Positions 16,486 to 24,235 of a DNA stretch of 53,499 bases are shown piece by piece. The stretch covers positions 1-53,499 of the forward strand of contig NZ_JAUZED010000012.1 of the NCBI RefSeq assembly GCF_030705415.1, read 5' to 3'. A program made the translations under genes and the position numbers. This DNA comes from Curtobacterium sp. A7_M15 (GTDB lineage: Bacteria > Actinomycetota > Actinomycetes > Actinomycetales > Microbacteriaceae). Below the pieces are notes generated by a model. That model was not told the origin of the DNA, did no database searches, and saw nothing but the letters and a program-made list of their open reading frames with translations. How positions within the stretch are numbered: the stretch's first letter is position 1; every line of letters begins with the position of its first letter.

Positions 16486-17613
16486 GTGGGGAACAACACT
16501 CGACCGTGGGTCCAGAACCGCGGGCTCGGTCGTCTGCTGACGCAGGAGACGACCGTGTCCGACATCATCCAGCTCCTGAGCGACCGGGACTCGTCACCGT
16601 GGGAAGGCGTCGTCGGCTTCGTCCCGGACGACGTCACGCGCGAGGCATCGAAGTCGAACCGGGCAGACCTGCTACTCAGCGCCGGCCAGCGGCGGGCGGT
16701 CATCGAGGTGAAGCTCGGACACATCATGAGTGCCGAGCAGCAGGGGAAGTACGAGTCGCTGCAGCCCCGCCCCGACCTGTACCTCGCGGCCCTCGACGCC
16801 GACCGGCACCGCGTGGGCGCCGACGTACCTCGCTGGACCTTCATCAGCCTCGCCGACCTGCTCGCGCGGTGGTCGGAGGCCGAGGACCCGCTCGCCCGAT
16901 CGCTCGCGGTCGAGGCGGCGGCGGCAGTCAGCACCTGGGATCGATCGATCTCGGGAGTGTTCGCGGCCCGGGGAGCAGCCGACCGGTTACCGATCCGGGT
17001 GCTCGACCAGAAGTTCCTCGCGCGTGTCGCCACGAGACGGATCGCCGAGGACCTCCGGTCCCGAGGTCGCTACGCAGGAGACGGTGTGACCGCCGGCGGT
17101 GGGATCCCGCTCGTCGTGGGGTGGACACCGATCCGTGGCGAAGGGAAGGACCGGACCTTCATGGCCGAGGTCCGGTGGTGGGAGACGAAGTCGGGCGGAG
17201 AACTCCGGTTCGGTGTGGACTTCGACCCCCGGCCCGGCGAGAAGGAGGACGAAGAGGTGCGCCGTGCGGCGTACGACCTCGCCACCAGCATGGCCGACTC
17301 GCTCGATGCTGCGAGCATCCGAGCGCACTTCGACGCCCATCGCCCGGAGTTGGCATCACTCCTGAGCCGAACCCGGTCCAGCCGTCCGAAGCCGCGAGGC
17401 GAGTGGGAGCCGGTCATCGTGCACGGCTTCGCCGGGGTCCCCTTGGCCGACGGGAAGCGGAACAACCGGAACAGGACGAGGCCTGCCTTCTACGGGGACG
17501 GGACACTCCGGTTCCAGGCGATCGCAGAGATCGACTTCGCCGAGGCGTCGGCGGCGGACCTCACGGATCTGCTCGACGGCACCCTCAGCTACCTCGCTGC
17601 GCGGCAGCCGTAG
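16486..17613 (+). CDS. Orphan PD-(D/E)XK nuclease-like protein
   Basis: A 375-residue protein with a restriction-endonuclease-like core near the N-terminus: [19 protein letters not shown] gives the Asp and the Glu-x-Lys of the PD-(D/E)XK active site (about residues 64-82), preceded by a Glu in TQETTVS and followed by [11 protein letters not shown], where the Gln/Tyr helix of the fold is expected. The rest, with blocks [11 protein letters not shown] and [11 protein letters not shown], matches nothing I know. Base composition is slightly less GC-rich than neighbours in parts. No methylase or other defence gene is adjacent. Could be a repair or anti-phage nuclease; function unproven. Confidence 0.7.
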   Translation: MGNNTRPWVQNRGLGRLLTQETTVSDIIQLLSDRDSSPWEGVVGFVPDDVTREASKSNRADLLLSAGQRRAVIEVKLGHIMSAEQQGKYESLQPRPDLYLAALDADRHRVGADVPRWTFISLADLLARWSEAEDPLARSLAVEAAAAVSTWDRSISGVFAARGAADRLPIRVLDQKFLARVATRRIAEDLRSRGRYAGDGVTAGGGIPLVVGWTPIRGEGKDRTFMAEVRWWETKSGGELRFGVDFDPRPGEKEDEEVRRAAYDLATSMADSLDAASIRAHFDAHRPELASLLSRTRSSRPKPRGEWEPVIVHGFAGVPLADGKRNNRNRTRPAFYGDGTLRFQAIAEIDFAEASAADLTDLLDGTLSYLAARQP

Positions 17614-17713
17614 GGCTCTTCGGTGGCGCCGCGGAACGAGCGGAGATCAGCTGCCCAGCGCGGCGGGGGCAGGTGGCGCGCAGGCCCTTCGATAAGAGCA
17701 CGGCACCAACACC

Positions 17714-17748
17714 GAAGCCCCGGCGGAACAGCGTTCCACCGGGGCTTC
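17714..17748 (-). terminator. Terminator of tRNA-Pro
   Basis: Stem-loop with 16-base arms GAAGCCCCGG... (17714-17729) and ...CCGGGGCTTC (17733-17748), one mismatch, three-base loop, just downstream of the tRNA on its strand. The T-tract is weak. Confidence 0.65.
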
Positions 17749-17752
17749 TCGG

Positions 17753-17826
<74 letters not shown>

Positions 17827-17883
17827 CGAGCCCCGAGGGACCCACGTCGCCCGCGTCCGACCGGAGCGCGGAGCAACCCGACC

Positions 17884-17889
17884 AGCATA
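17884..17889 (-). promoter_or_regulatory. -10 box of tRNA-Pro
   Basis: TATGCT on the minus strand, 58 bases upstream of the tRNA 5' end. Confidence 0.4.
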
Positions 17890-18004
17890 GCGGACGCCGG
17901 CCCCCTCCGACGCCACGACGGATCGTCCCGCGCGCGTCGCCCCGGCACGGCGTCCGCCCAGCACGACACCCGTCGGATTCCCAGGGTCCCCGCCGCCCGG
18001 CTCG

Positions 18005-18010
18005 TAGGGT
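18005..18010 (+). promoter_or_regulatory. -10 box of CWB2-like lipoprotein gene (leaderless)
   Basis: TAGGGT, six bases before ATG 18017. Confidence 0.55.
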
Positions 18011-18016
18011 GGCCCG

Positions 18017-19525
18017 ATGCGTTCCGGTCCCGCCTCCCGTGTCCTCCTCGCACTCGCAGCAACGGGTCTGCTGCTCGGAGCGGCGGGGTGCACCGGGGCC
18101 CAGTCCGGGCCGACCCGCGCGACCCTGGCGAAGGCGACGGCACAGACCGTGTCGGTCGCTGCGGAGTCCGACGCGGCCGAACGATCGGTCCGCACGAGCC
18201 GCGCGTTGTTCGCGTCCGCACCCGGCGCCGTGATCGCGCCCGCCGACGACGCCGACGCCGTGCGGTCCGCGGCGAGCGCCGCCGAGGCAGCGCACGTCCC
18301 GGTCCTGCTCACCGAGCAGGACGAGTCGCAGGGCAAGGGTGGCTCACAGCAGAAGGGCGAGTCGCCCGCCGCGCGCGAGCTCGAGCGCCTCGGCGCCCGC
18401 TGGTACCAGGCCGAGGGCACGGTCACCATCGACACCGACGTCCCGGAGCAGCACGCGCCGGACGGAGGGGACGCGCCGGAGCCGAGCAGCGCCTCCAGGC
18501 AGGCCACCGTCGTCGTGGCGGACGCGAGCGCCGACGCCGCAGCCGTGGCGACCGCGAAGGCGGCGGGTGCCCGTGTCGTGACGATGCCGGACGGTGTGAC
18601 GGATCCCTCGGCCGCCCCCGACGTCGTGACGGCGCTGCACGAGCGACGCGACCACCCGACGGTGCTGGTCGGGGCGGCGTTCGCCGATTTGCAGGACCCG
18701 GAGTGGACCGTCCGTGCCGCCGAGAACGGGTGGCAGCTGCCCGACGGCGGACAGCGGCCGTTCGATGGGCACCGCTACGTGGCGCTCTACGGCGCGCCGG
18801 GAGCACCCGCGCTCGGTGTCCTCGGTGAGCAGGACCCGGTGGCGACGGTCCAGCGTGCGAAGTCCGTCGCAGCGTCGTACAAGGGGCTCGGCGGCGTACC
18901 GATCACCCCCGCGATGGAGGTCATCGCGACCGTCGCCGCCGGGGACGCCGGCGCGGACGGGGACTACTCGACCGAGCTGCCCGTGTCGACGCTCGAGCCC
19001 TACGTCGATGCCGCGCACGACGCCGGGATGCCCGTGATCCTCGACCTCCAGCCGGGGCGCGCGGACTTCCTCTCACAGGCGAAGCGGTACGAGTCGCTGC
19101 TGTCGGAGCCGGGCGTTTGGCTCGCACTCGACCCGGAGTGGCGGCTCGGTCACGACCAGGTTCCGCTGCGGCAGATCGGCAGCGTGAAGGCGTCCGAGGT
19201 GAACGAGGTGTCCTCGTGGCTCGCCGATCTGGTCCGATCGAAGGGGCTGCCCCCGAAGGCGTTCGTTCTCCACCAGTTCCGGCTGTCGATGATCCAGGAC
19301 CGCGCGTCGCTCGAGCAGCACCCGGAGCTCGACATGCTCGTGCACGTCGACGGGCAGGGGTCGCAACCGGACAAGCAGGCGACGTGGAAGGCGCTGCACG
19401 TCGGTGCGCCCGCGGGCATCCACTGGGGCTGGAAGAACTTCTACGATGAGGACCAGCCGATGCTGACGCCGCAGCAGACGATGGCGGACGTGTCGCCGAC
19501 ACCGTCGCTGATCACGTACCAGTAG
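18017..19525 (+). CDS. Cell-wall-binding-repeat-like lipoprotein
   Basis: A 502-residue predicted lipoprotein: hydrophobic signal ending GAAGC with Cys25. Residues 60-240 have two blocks like cell-wall-binding repeat 2 (PF04122): a strand [16 protein letters not shown], then [27 protein letters not shown], and again [17 protein letters not shown]. The last 230 residues look like a separate barrel-type domain ([51 protein letters not shown]), which could bind or cut a wall sugar. The two-domain make-up suggests an outer-surface protein; the activity is unknown. Confidence 0.7.
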   Translation: MRSGPASRVLLALAATGLLLGAAGCTGAQSGPTRATLAKATAQTVSVAAESDAAERSVRTSRALFASAPGAVIAPADDADAVRSAASAAEAAHVPVLLTEQDESQGKGGSQQKGESPAARELERLGARWYQAEGTVTIDTDVPEQHAPDGGDAPEPSSASRQATVVVADASADAAAVATAKAAGARVVTMPDGVTDPSAAPDVVTALHERRDHPTVLVGAAFADLQDPEWTVRAAENGWQLPDGGQRPFDGHRYVALYGAPGAPALGVLGEQDPVATVQRAKSVAASYKGLGGVPITPAMEVIATVAAGDAGADGDYSTELPVSTLEPYVDAAHDAGMPVILDLQPGRADFLSQAKRYESLLSEPGVWLALDPEWRLGHDQVPLRQIGSVKASEVNEVSSWLADLVRSKGLPPKAFVLHQFRLSMIQDRASLEQHPELDMLVHVDGQGSQPDKQATWKALHVGAPAGIHWGWKNFYDEDQPMLTPQQTMADVSPTPSLITYQ

Positions 19526-19590
19526 CGGGTCCCGTGGGCGAGTTCTCCACAGCCGGGAGGCGCGGGTCGGGTTTCGTCGGTCGGTGCTGA

Positions 19591-19596
19591 CAGCAT
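19591..19596 (+). promoter_or_regulatory. -10-like box of recQ-like gene
   Basis: CAGCAT, six bases before ATG 19603. A family A half-site (GGGAGGCGCGGG, 19558-19569) lies just upstream. Confidence 0.4.
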
Positions 19597-19602
19597 GGGG
19601 TC

Positions 19603-21741
19603 ATGTCTGTAGCCCCACCGCCTGCTCCGCCGTCCCCCGCGATCGCTACGGAGGCGCAGGAGGCGCTCGCTGCGCTCACGGGGCGCCCCGACGCCGTGTT
19701 CCACCCGGGGCAGCTCGAGGCCATCTCGGCACTCGTCGAGCACCGGCAGCGAGCCCTCGTGGTGCAGCGCACGGGGTGGGGGAAGTCCGCGGTGTACTTC
19801 CTCGCGACGCTGCTGCTCCGGCGACGCGGGGGCGGCCCGACCGTGCTCGTGTCGCCGCTGCTCGCACTCATGCGCGACCAGGTCGCCGCCGCTGCACGGG
19901 CCGGAGTGCGGGCGGTGTCGATCAACTCCGCGAACGCGCACGAGTGGGGTGAGACGCAGGCGGCGCTCGCGCGGGACGAGGTGGACGTCCTGCTCGTCTC
20001 CCCCGAACGGCTCAACAACCCCAGGTTCCGCGACGAACAGCTGCCGACGCTCATCGCCCGCATGGGCATGCTCGTGGTGGACGAGGCGCACTGCATCTCC
20101 GACTGGGGCCACGACTTCCGGCCGGACTACCGCCGGTTGGCCGAGCTCATCCGGTCGCTCCCCCACGGTGTGCCCGTGCTCGCCACCACCGCCACGGCGA
20201 ACGAACGCGTGGTCGAGGACGTCGCCGAGCAGCTGACGGCCGGCCCCGACGACCCGGTGTTCACGATCCGCGGGTCCCTGGCGCGGGCCTCGCTGCGGCT
20301 CGGCGTGCTGTCGCTCCCCGACGCACGGCAGCGGCTCGGCTGGTTGCTCGCGCACCTCGGCGACCTGCCGGGCAGCGGCATCATCTACACGCTCACCGTC
20401 TCCGCGGCCGAGGACATCGCCCGGCTCCTGCGTGACAACGGGTACGCCGTGCGCGCCTACACGGGTCGCACCGACACCGAGGAACGCGAGCAGCTCGAGC
20501 AACAGCTCAAGGGCAACGAGCTGAAGGCGCTGGTCGCCACGAGTGCGCTCGGCATGGGGTTCGACAAGCCCGACCTCGGGTTCGTCGTGCACGTCGGGGC
20601 GCCGTCCTCCCCGGTGGCGTACTACCAGCAGATCGGTCGCGCGGGCCGCGCCACCGACAACGCCGACGTCCTGCTGCTTCCCGGGCGCGAGGACCAGGAG
20701 ATCTGGCAGTACTTCGCCAGCGCCTCGATGCCGACCGAGTCCCGGGCCTCTGCGGTGCTGAACGCGCTGTCCCGCGACTCGGCGATGTCGACCGTCGCCC
20801 TCGAGGGACTGGTCGACATCAAGCGCTCCACCCTCGAACTCCTGCTCAAGGTGCTCGACGTCGACGGCGCCGTCCAGCGTGTCGCCGGGGGTTGGGTCGC
20901 GACCGGGCAACCGTGGGAGTACGACGCGCCTCGCTACGAGCGGGTCGCGGCTGCTCGCGCTGCCGAGGCGGCGTCGATGCTCGACTACGAGTCCACGGCG
21001 CAGTGCCGGATGCAGCTCCTGCAGCAGGACCTCGACGACCCGTCCGCCGAGCCGTGCGGTCGCTGCGACAACTGTGCCGGTGCCTGGTTCCCGACGTCGG
21101 TGTCGTCGTCGGACGCTTCCGGAGCCGCAGCGGCGCTCGACAAGGTCGGTGTCGAGATCGCCCCGCGCGCCCAGTGGCCGTCGGGGATGTCGTCGCTCGG
21201 TGTCCCCGTGCGCGGCAAGATCGGCCCCGACGAGCTCGTCCAGCCCGGTCGCGCGGTCGCCCGTCTGACCGACCTCGGGTGGGGCGGCCCCCTCCGAGCG
21301 CTCTTCGCGCCAGGAGTGCCCGACGCGCCGGTCTCGCGGGAGCTCGTCGACGGCTGCGTCCGCGCGCTCAAGGACTGGCCGTGGGAGACCCGTCCGACCG
21401 GGGTCGTCGCGATGTCGTCGCGGTCCCGGCCGGAGCTCGTCGGGTCCCTGGCGCAGGCGCTGTCCTCGATCGGGCGGTTGCAGTTCCTCGGGACGCTCGG
21501 CCGGAACGGTGGGACGCCGCGCGGGGACGGTGCCACGAACAGCGCCTACCGACTGTCCGGGGTGTGGGACACGTTCGTGGTCGATCCCGCGCTCGCAGCG
21601 GCGCTGCAGGCGCACGAGGGGCCGGTGTTGCTCGTGGACGACCTGGTCGACAGCCGGTGGACGATGACCGTGGCCGGGCGCGAACTCAGGAGGGCGGGAG
21701 CGTCGGCCGTGTTGCCGTTCGCGCTGGCCACGGTCGCCTGA
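19603..21741 (+). CDS. RecQ-family helicase fused to a phosphoribosyltransferase-like domain
   Basis: A 712-residue ATP-dependent 3'-5' DNA helicase. Motif I is TGWGKS (57-62), motif II DEAH (160-163) followed by the RecQ-type CISDWGHDFRPDYRRL, and motif III TATAN; the second RecA domain has ALGMGFDKPD and QQIGRAGR. EPCGRCDNCAG near 484 is a shortened zinc cluster. The last 150 residues are not helicase: VLLVDDLVDSRWTMTVAGR near 675 is the PRPP-loop signature of ComF/phosphoribosyltransferase proteins. This fusion occurs in other actinobacteria from memory; the role of the extra domain is unknown. Start agrees with a -10-like box. Confidence 0.85.
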   Translation: MSVAPPPAPPSPAIATEAQEALAALTGRPDAVFHPGQLEAISALVEHRQRALVVQRTGWGKSAVYFLATLLLRRRGGGPTVLVSPLLALMRDQVAAAARAGVRAVSINSANAHEWGETQAALARDEVDVLLVSPERLNNPRFRDEQLPTLIARMGMLVVDEAHCISDWGHDFRPDYRRLAELIRSLPHGVPVLATTATANERVVEDVAEQLTAGPDDPVFTIRGSLARASLRLGVLSLPDARQRLGWLLAHLGDLPGSGIIYTLTVSAAEDIARLLRDNGYAVRAYTGRTDTEEREQLEQQLKGNELKALVATSALGMGFDKPDLGFVVHVGAPSSPVAYYQQIGRAGRATDNADVLLLPGREDQEIWQYFASASMPTESRASAVLNALSRDSAMSTVALEGLVDIKRSTLELLLKVLDVDGAVQRVAGGWVATGQPWEYDAPRYERVAAARAAEAASMLDYESTAQCRMQLLQQDLDDPSAEPCGRCDNCAGAWFPTSVSSSDASGAAAALDKVGVEIAPRAQWPSGMSSLGVPVRGKIGPDELVQPGRAVARLTDLGWGGPLRALFAPGVPDAPVSRELVDGCVRALKDWPWETRPTGVVAMSSRSRPELVGSLAQALSSIGRLQFLGTLGRNGGTPRGDGATNSAYRLSGVWDTFVVDPALAAALQAHEGPVLLVDDLVDSRWTMTVAGRELRRAGASAVLPFALATVA

Positions 21742-21751
21742 CCACTCCGGC

Positions 21752-21802
21752 TCAGCCGTCCGGGTTGCTCAGCCGTTCGGGTTGCTCAGCCGTTCGGGTT
21801 GC
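21752..21802. repeat. Three tandem 17-base repeats over a stop codon
   Basis: Units start at 21752, 21769 and 21786, consensus TCAGCCGTTCGGGTTGC; the first has one change. Each unit carries the TCA that is the stop (TGA) of the minus-strand membrane gene; the gene ends in the unit at 21786. Confidence 0.8.
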
Positions 21803-22130
21803 GCAGGCCGTCGGCGACCCACTGCAGGAAGACGACGACTGCGGCGTCGGCCAGGAGCGTTCCGCCGGCCACGAACAAGCCCGCGGCCGCGAGGACGACC
21901 ACGGCCGGGCGCGGCCCGGGCACCCGGAACAGGGCGACCACGGTCGCGAGGAGCGCGACGAGCGCGACGATCCCCGTCACCACCCACCACGGCGACAGTC
22001 CCTCGGTGAGCACGTTCGCCAGGCCGTACGCGTGCGCGGCGCCGGCGATCAGCGCGACGGCCCCGGGCACGGCGAGCCACCAGCTGCTCGCCCAGCCGGT
22101 CGGCTGGGCGCCGGTCGATCGTGCGGACAT
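21786..22130 (-). CDS. Small membrane protein of unknown function
   Basis: A 114-residue protein with three to four hydrophobic segments separated by short loops (WWLAVPGAVALIAGAAHAYG, WWVVTGIVALVALLATVVAL, PAVVVLAAAGLFVAGGTLL, AAVVVFLQWVAD). ATG 22130 has GGGGAGG upstream; an in-frame open stretch further upstream has no protein-like character. The C-terminal NPNG and stop codon lie in a tandem repeat. It converges on the RecQ-like gene. No family recognised. Confidence 0.65.
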   Translation of the reverse strand: MSARSTGAQPTGWASSWWLAVPGAVALIAGAAHAYGLANVLTEGLSPWWVVTGIVALVALLATVVALFRVPGPRPAVVVLAAAGLFVAGGTLLADAAVVVFLQWVADGLRNPNG

Positions 22131-22189
22131 GTCGGACCTCCCCCGTGGACGCGTCGTCGGGCGCCGCCCCCAGCCGTCATCGTCGCACA

Positions 22190-22225
22190 CGGGAGGCGCG
22201 GTGCGGGCTCGCACCGCGCCTCCCG
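22190..22225. repeat. Palindrome family A copy (perfect)
   Basis: Perfect 15-base arms CGGGAGGCGCGGTGC and GCACCGCGCCTCCCG around six bases. It lies between two genes on the same strand (aldo/keto reductase ending at 22244, membrane protein starting at 22130), where it may stop transcription from the first. Confidence 0.85.
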
Positions 22226-22243
22226 TCCGCACCGACCCGCGTT

Positions 22244-23113
22244 TCAGGCGCCGATCGCGTCCAGCTCGGCCACCGCGTCGGCCGGCAGGGTGAAGCCCGC
22301 CGAGGCGACGTTGTCGCGCAGGTGCGCCACCGAGGAGGTCCCCGGGATGAGGAGCATGTTCGGCGAGCGCTGGAGCAGCCACGACAGCGCCACGGTCAGC
22401 CGTGACACCCCGAGCCGATCGGCGACGGCGTCGAGCGCTCCGGACTGCAGCGGCGAGAAGCCGCCGAGCGGGAAGTACGGCACGTAGGCGATGCCCTGCG
22501 CGGCCGTGCTGTCGACCATCGCGTCGTCCTCACGGCGGGCGATGTTGTAGAAGTTCTGCACGCAGACGACGGGGGCGATCGACTGCGCCTCGGCGAGCTG
22601 CTCCGCGTTCACGGTGGACAGGCCGAGGTGCTTGATGAGCCCCTGCTGCTGGAGTTCGGCGAGCGCTTCGAACTGCGGTGCGAGGCTGCCCGGCTCCGGG
22701 GCGTCGAAGCCGCCGACGCGGAGGTTCACCACGTCGAGCTGGTCGAGCCCCAGGTGCCGCAGGTTGTCGTGCACCTGCTCGACGAGCTCGTGCGGCTCGC
22801 GGGCGTGCGGCCAGCCGCCGTCCGCGTCCCGTCGGGCACCGACCTTCGTCACGATGTGGAGGTCGTCGGCGTAGGGGTGGAGGGCCTCGCGGATGACCTC
22901 GTTGGTGACGTGCGGGCCGTAGAAATCGGCCGTGTCGATGTGGGTGATCCCGAGCTCGACGACGGTCCGGAGGACGCGGATCGCCTCGTCGCGGTCGGTG
23001 GGCGGCCCGAAGACGCCGGGGCCCGCGAGCTGCATGGCGCCGTACCCGACGCGGGTGAGGTCGAGGTCGTCGGCGAGGCGGAAGGAACCGCCGGGGAGTG
23101 TGGTGTCGGTCAT
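22244..23113 (-). CDS. Aldo/keto reductase
   Basis: A 289-residue NADPH-dependent barrel oxidoreductase. Family marks are VGYGAMQLAGPG, HIDTADFYGPHVTNEVI with the Asp and Tyr of the active site, IVTKVGARR with the Lys, and LGLSTVNAEQL; the cofactor-binding end is LLIPGTSSVAHLRDN. The active-site His, usually in a VH or LH pair, appears replaced in VVNLRVGG, a change seen in several family members. ATG 23113 has GGAGG upstream. It is divergent from the XRE-type regulator, probably its controller. Confidence 0.87.
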   Translation of the reverse strand: MTDTTLPGGSFRLADDLDLTRVGYGAMQLAGPGVFGPPTDRDEAIRVLRTVVELGITHIDTADFYGPHVTNEVIREALHPYADDLHIVTKVGARRDADGGWPHAREPHELVEQVHDNLRHLGLDQLDVVNLRVGGFDAPEPGSLAPQFEALAELQQQGLIKHLGLSTVNAEQLAEAQSIAPVVCVQNFYNIARREDDAMVDSTAAQGIAYVPYFPLGGFSPLQSGALDAVADRLGVSRLTVALSWLLQRSPNMLLIPGTSSVAHLRDNVASAGFTLPADAVAELDAIGA

Positions 23114-23138
23114 GTCCTCCACGATGCTCCGGGTCCGC

Positions 23139-23180
23139 GGGGACGGACAGGTCCCCGTCGACCCTGGGACCACGGGGACC
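23139..23180. promoter_or_regulatory. Operator cluster between aldo/keto reductase and XRE regulator
   Basis: Three GGGGAC/GTCCCC half-sites (23139-23144, 23151-23156, 23174-23179). The best palindrome is GGTCCCCG (23150-23157) with CGGGGACC (23173-23180). A plausible binding region for the divergent XRE regulator. Confidence 0.45.
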
Positions 23181-23203
23181 AGGATCGACCCGCGCCGGGT
23201 CCG

Positions 23204-23209
23204 TAGCAT
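23204..23209 (+). promoter_or_regulatory. -10 box of XRE-type gene (leaderless)
   Basis: TAGCAT, six bases before GTG 23216. Confidence 0.55.
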
Positions 23210-23215
23210 CGAGGG

Positions 23216-24235
23216 GTGAGCGACAACACCCTCGGCGAGTACCTCCGGGCGAGACGTGCGCTCGTGCGACCGGAGGACGCCGGCCTGCGCGTCACGGGCG
23301 TGCGACGCACCCCGGGACTCCGCCGCGAGGAAGTGGCGACGCTCGCCGGCATCAGCGCGGACTACTACCTCCGTCTGGAGCAGGGCCGCGACCGGAACCC
23401 GTCGGGGCAGGTGCTCGACGCGATCGGTCGGGTGCTCGGCCTCGACGCCACCGCGAGTGCCTACCTGCGAGGTCTCGCCAGCGCGTCCGGGTCACGTGCT
23501 GCAGCTCCCGACCGTGTCCGGGGTCCCCGCGGCGTCCGGAGCGAGCGCGTCCCGACCGGCACACTGCAGCTGCTCGACGTCATCGGGTTGCCGGCGTTCG
23601 TGGAGAACCGTGCGTTCGACGTCCTCGCGGCGAACCTGCTCGCGTCCGCCCTGGCCCCGGGCATGCGAGCGGGCGAGAACCGACTGCGCACGATGTTCCT
23701 CGGACGCACCGAGCAGGAGCGCTACCCGGACTGGGAACAGCAGATGGGTGGCATGGTGGCCTCGTTCCGGTCCTCCATCGGGACCAGTGTGGACGACCCG
23801 GCCATCACGTCGTTGGTCGGTGAACTGTCCCTCGGGAGCGAGGACTTCCGTCGGCTGTGGGCACGCCACGACGTCCGACCGCTCGCCGGGGCGACGGTAC
23901 GGATGTGGCACCCCGAGGTCGGCGAGCTCGAGCTCCGGCGGGAGAAGCTCGGCATCGGCGGGACGGACGGGCAGCTGCTCGTGGTGCACCACGCCGAACC
24001 GGGGTCGTCCTCGGCCGGGGCGCTGGCGCTGCTCGGCAGCCTGGCCGCGGGCGAGGCGCGGGCGGGTGGTGGCGGCGCGGGCGCGGGCGGGGGCGGCGGA
24101 CGCGGGCGCGGGCCGGCGGGCGCGCCGCCAGGATCCCGGGCGTATCCTGGCGGCCCGACCCAGAACAGGAGCGCATCGCCGAGTGAGCACGCCGCGGAAC
24201 GACGTCCCCAGGAACAACGACCTCCCGGATCGTGA
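23216..24235 (+). CDS. XRE-type regulator with MmyB-like sensor domain and unusual tail
   Basis: A 339-residue regulator. The helix-turn-helix is at about residues 5-65 (RTPGLRREEVATLAGISADYYLRLEQGRDRNPS), followed by an MmyB-like ligand domain (GLPAFVENRAFDVLAANLLA, EFRRLWARHDVR-like text, LLVVHHAEPGSSSAGALALLGSLAAG). Proteins of this family normally end about there, near residue 280. Here the frame continues for some 55 more residues rich in Gly, Ala, Arg and Pro, across the promoter and the first 53 bases of the next gene. The extension may reflect slippage in a GGC-rich run that removed the normal stop. Probably controls the divergent aldo/keto reductase. Confidence 0.85.
   Translation: MSDNTLGEYLRARRALVRPEDAGLRVTGVRRTPGLRREEVATLAGISADYYLRLEQGRDRNPSGQVLDAIGRVLGLDATASAYLRGLASASGSRAAAPDRVRGPRGVRSERVPTGTLQLLDVIGLPAFVENRAFDVLAANLLASALAPGMRAGENRLRTMFLGRTEQERYPDWEQQMGGMVASFRSSIGTSVDDPAITSLVGELSLGSEDFRRLWARHDVRPLAGATVRMWHPEVGELELRREKLGIGGTDGQLLVVHHAEPGSSSAGALALLGSLAAGEARAGGGGAGAGGGGGRGRGPAGAPPGSRAYPGGPTQNRSASPSEHAAERRPQEQRPPGS
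24143..24148 (+). promoter_or_regulatory. -10 box of the DUF3533-like gene
   Basis: TATCCT inside the tail of the upstream regulator gene. A leader of about 28 bases with AGGAG follows before GTG 24183. Confidence 0.45.
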
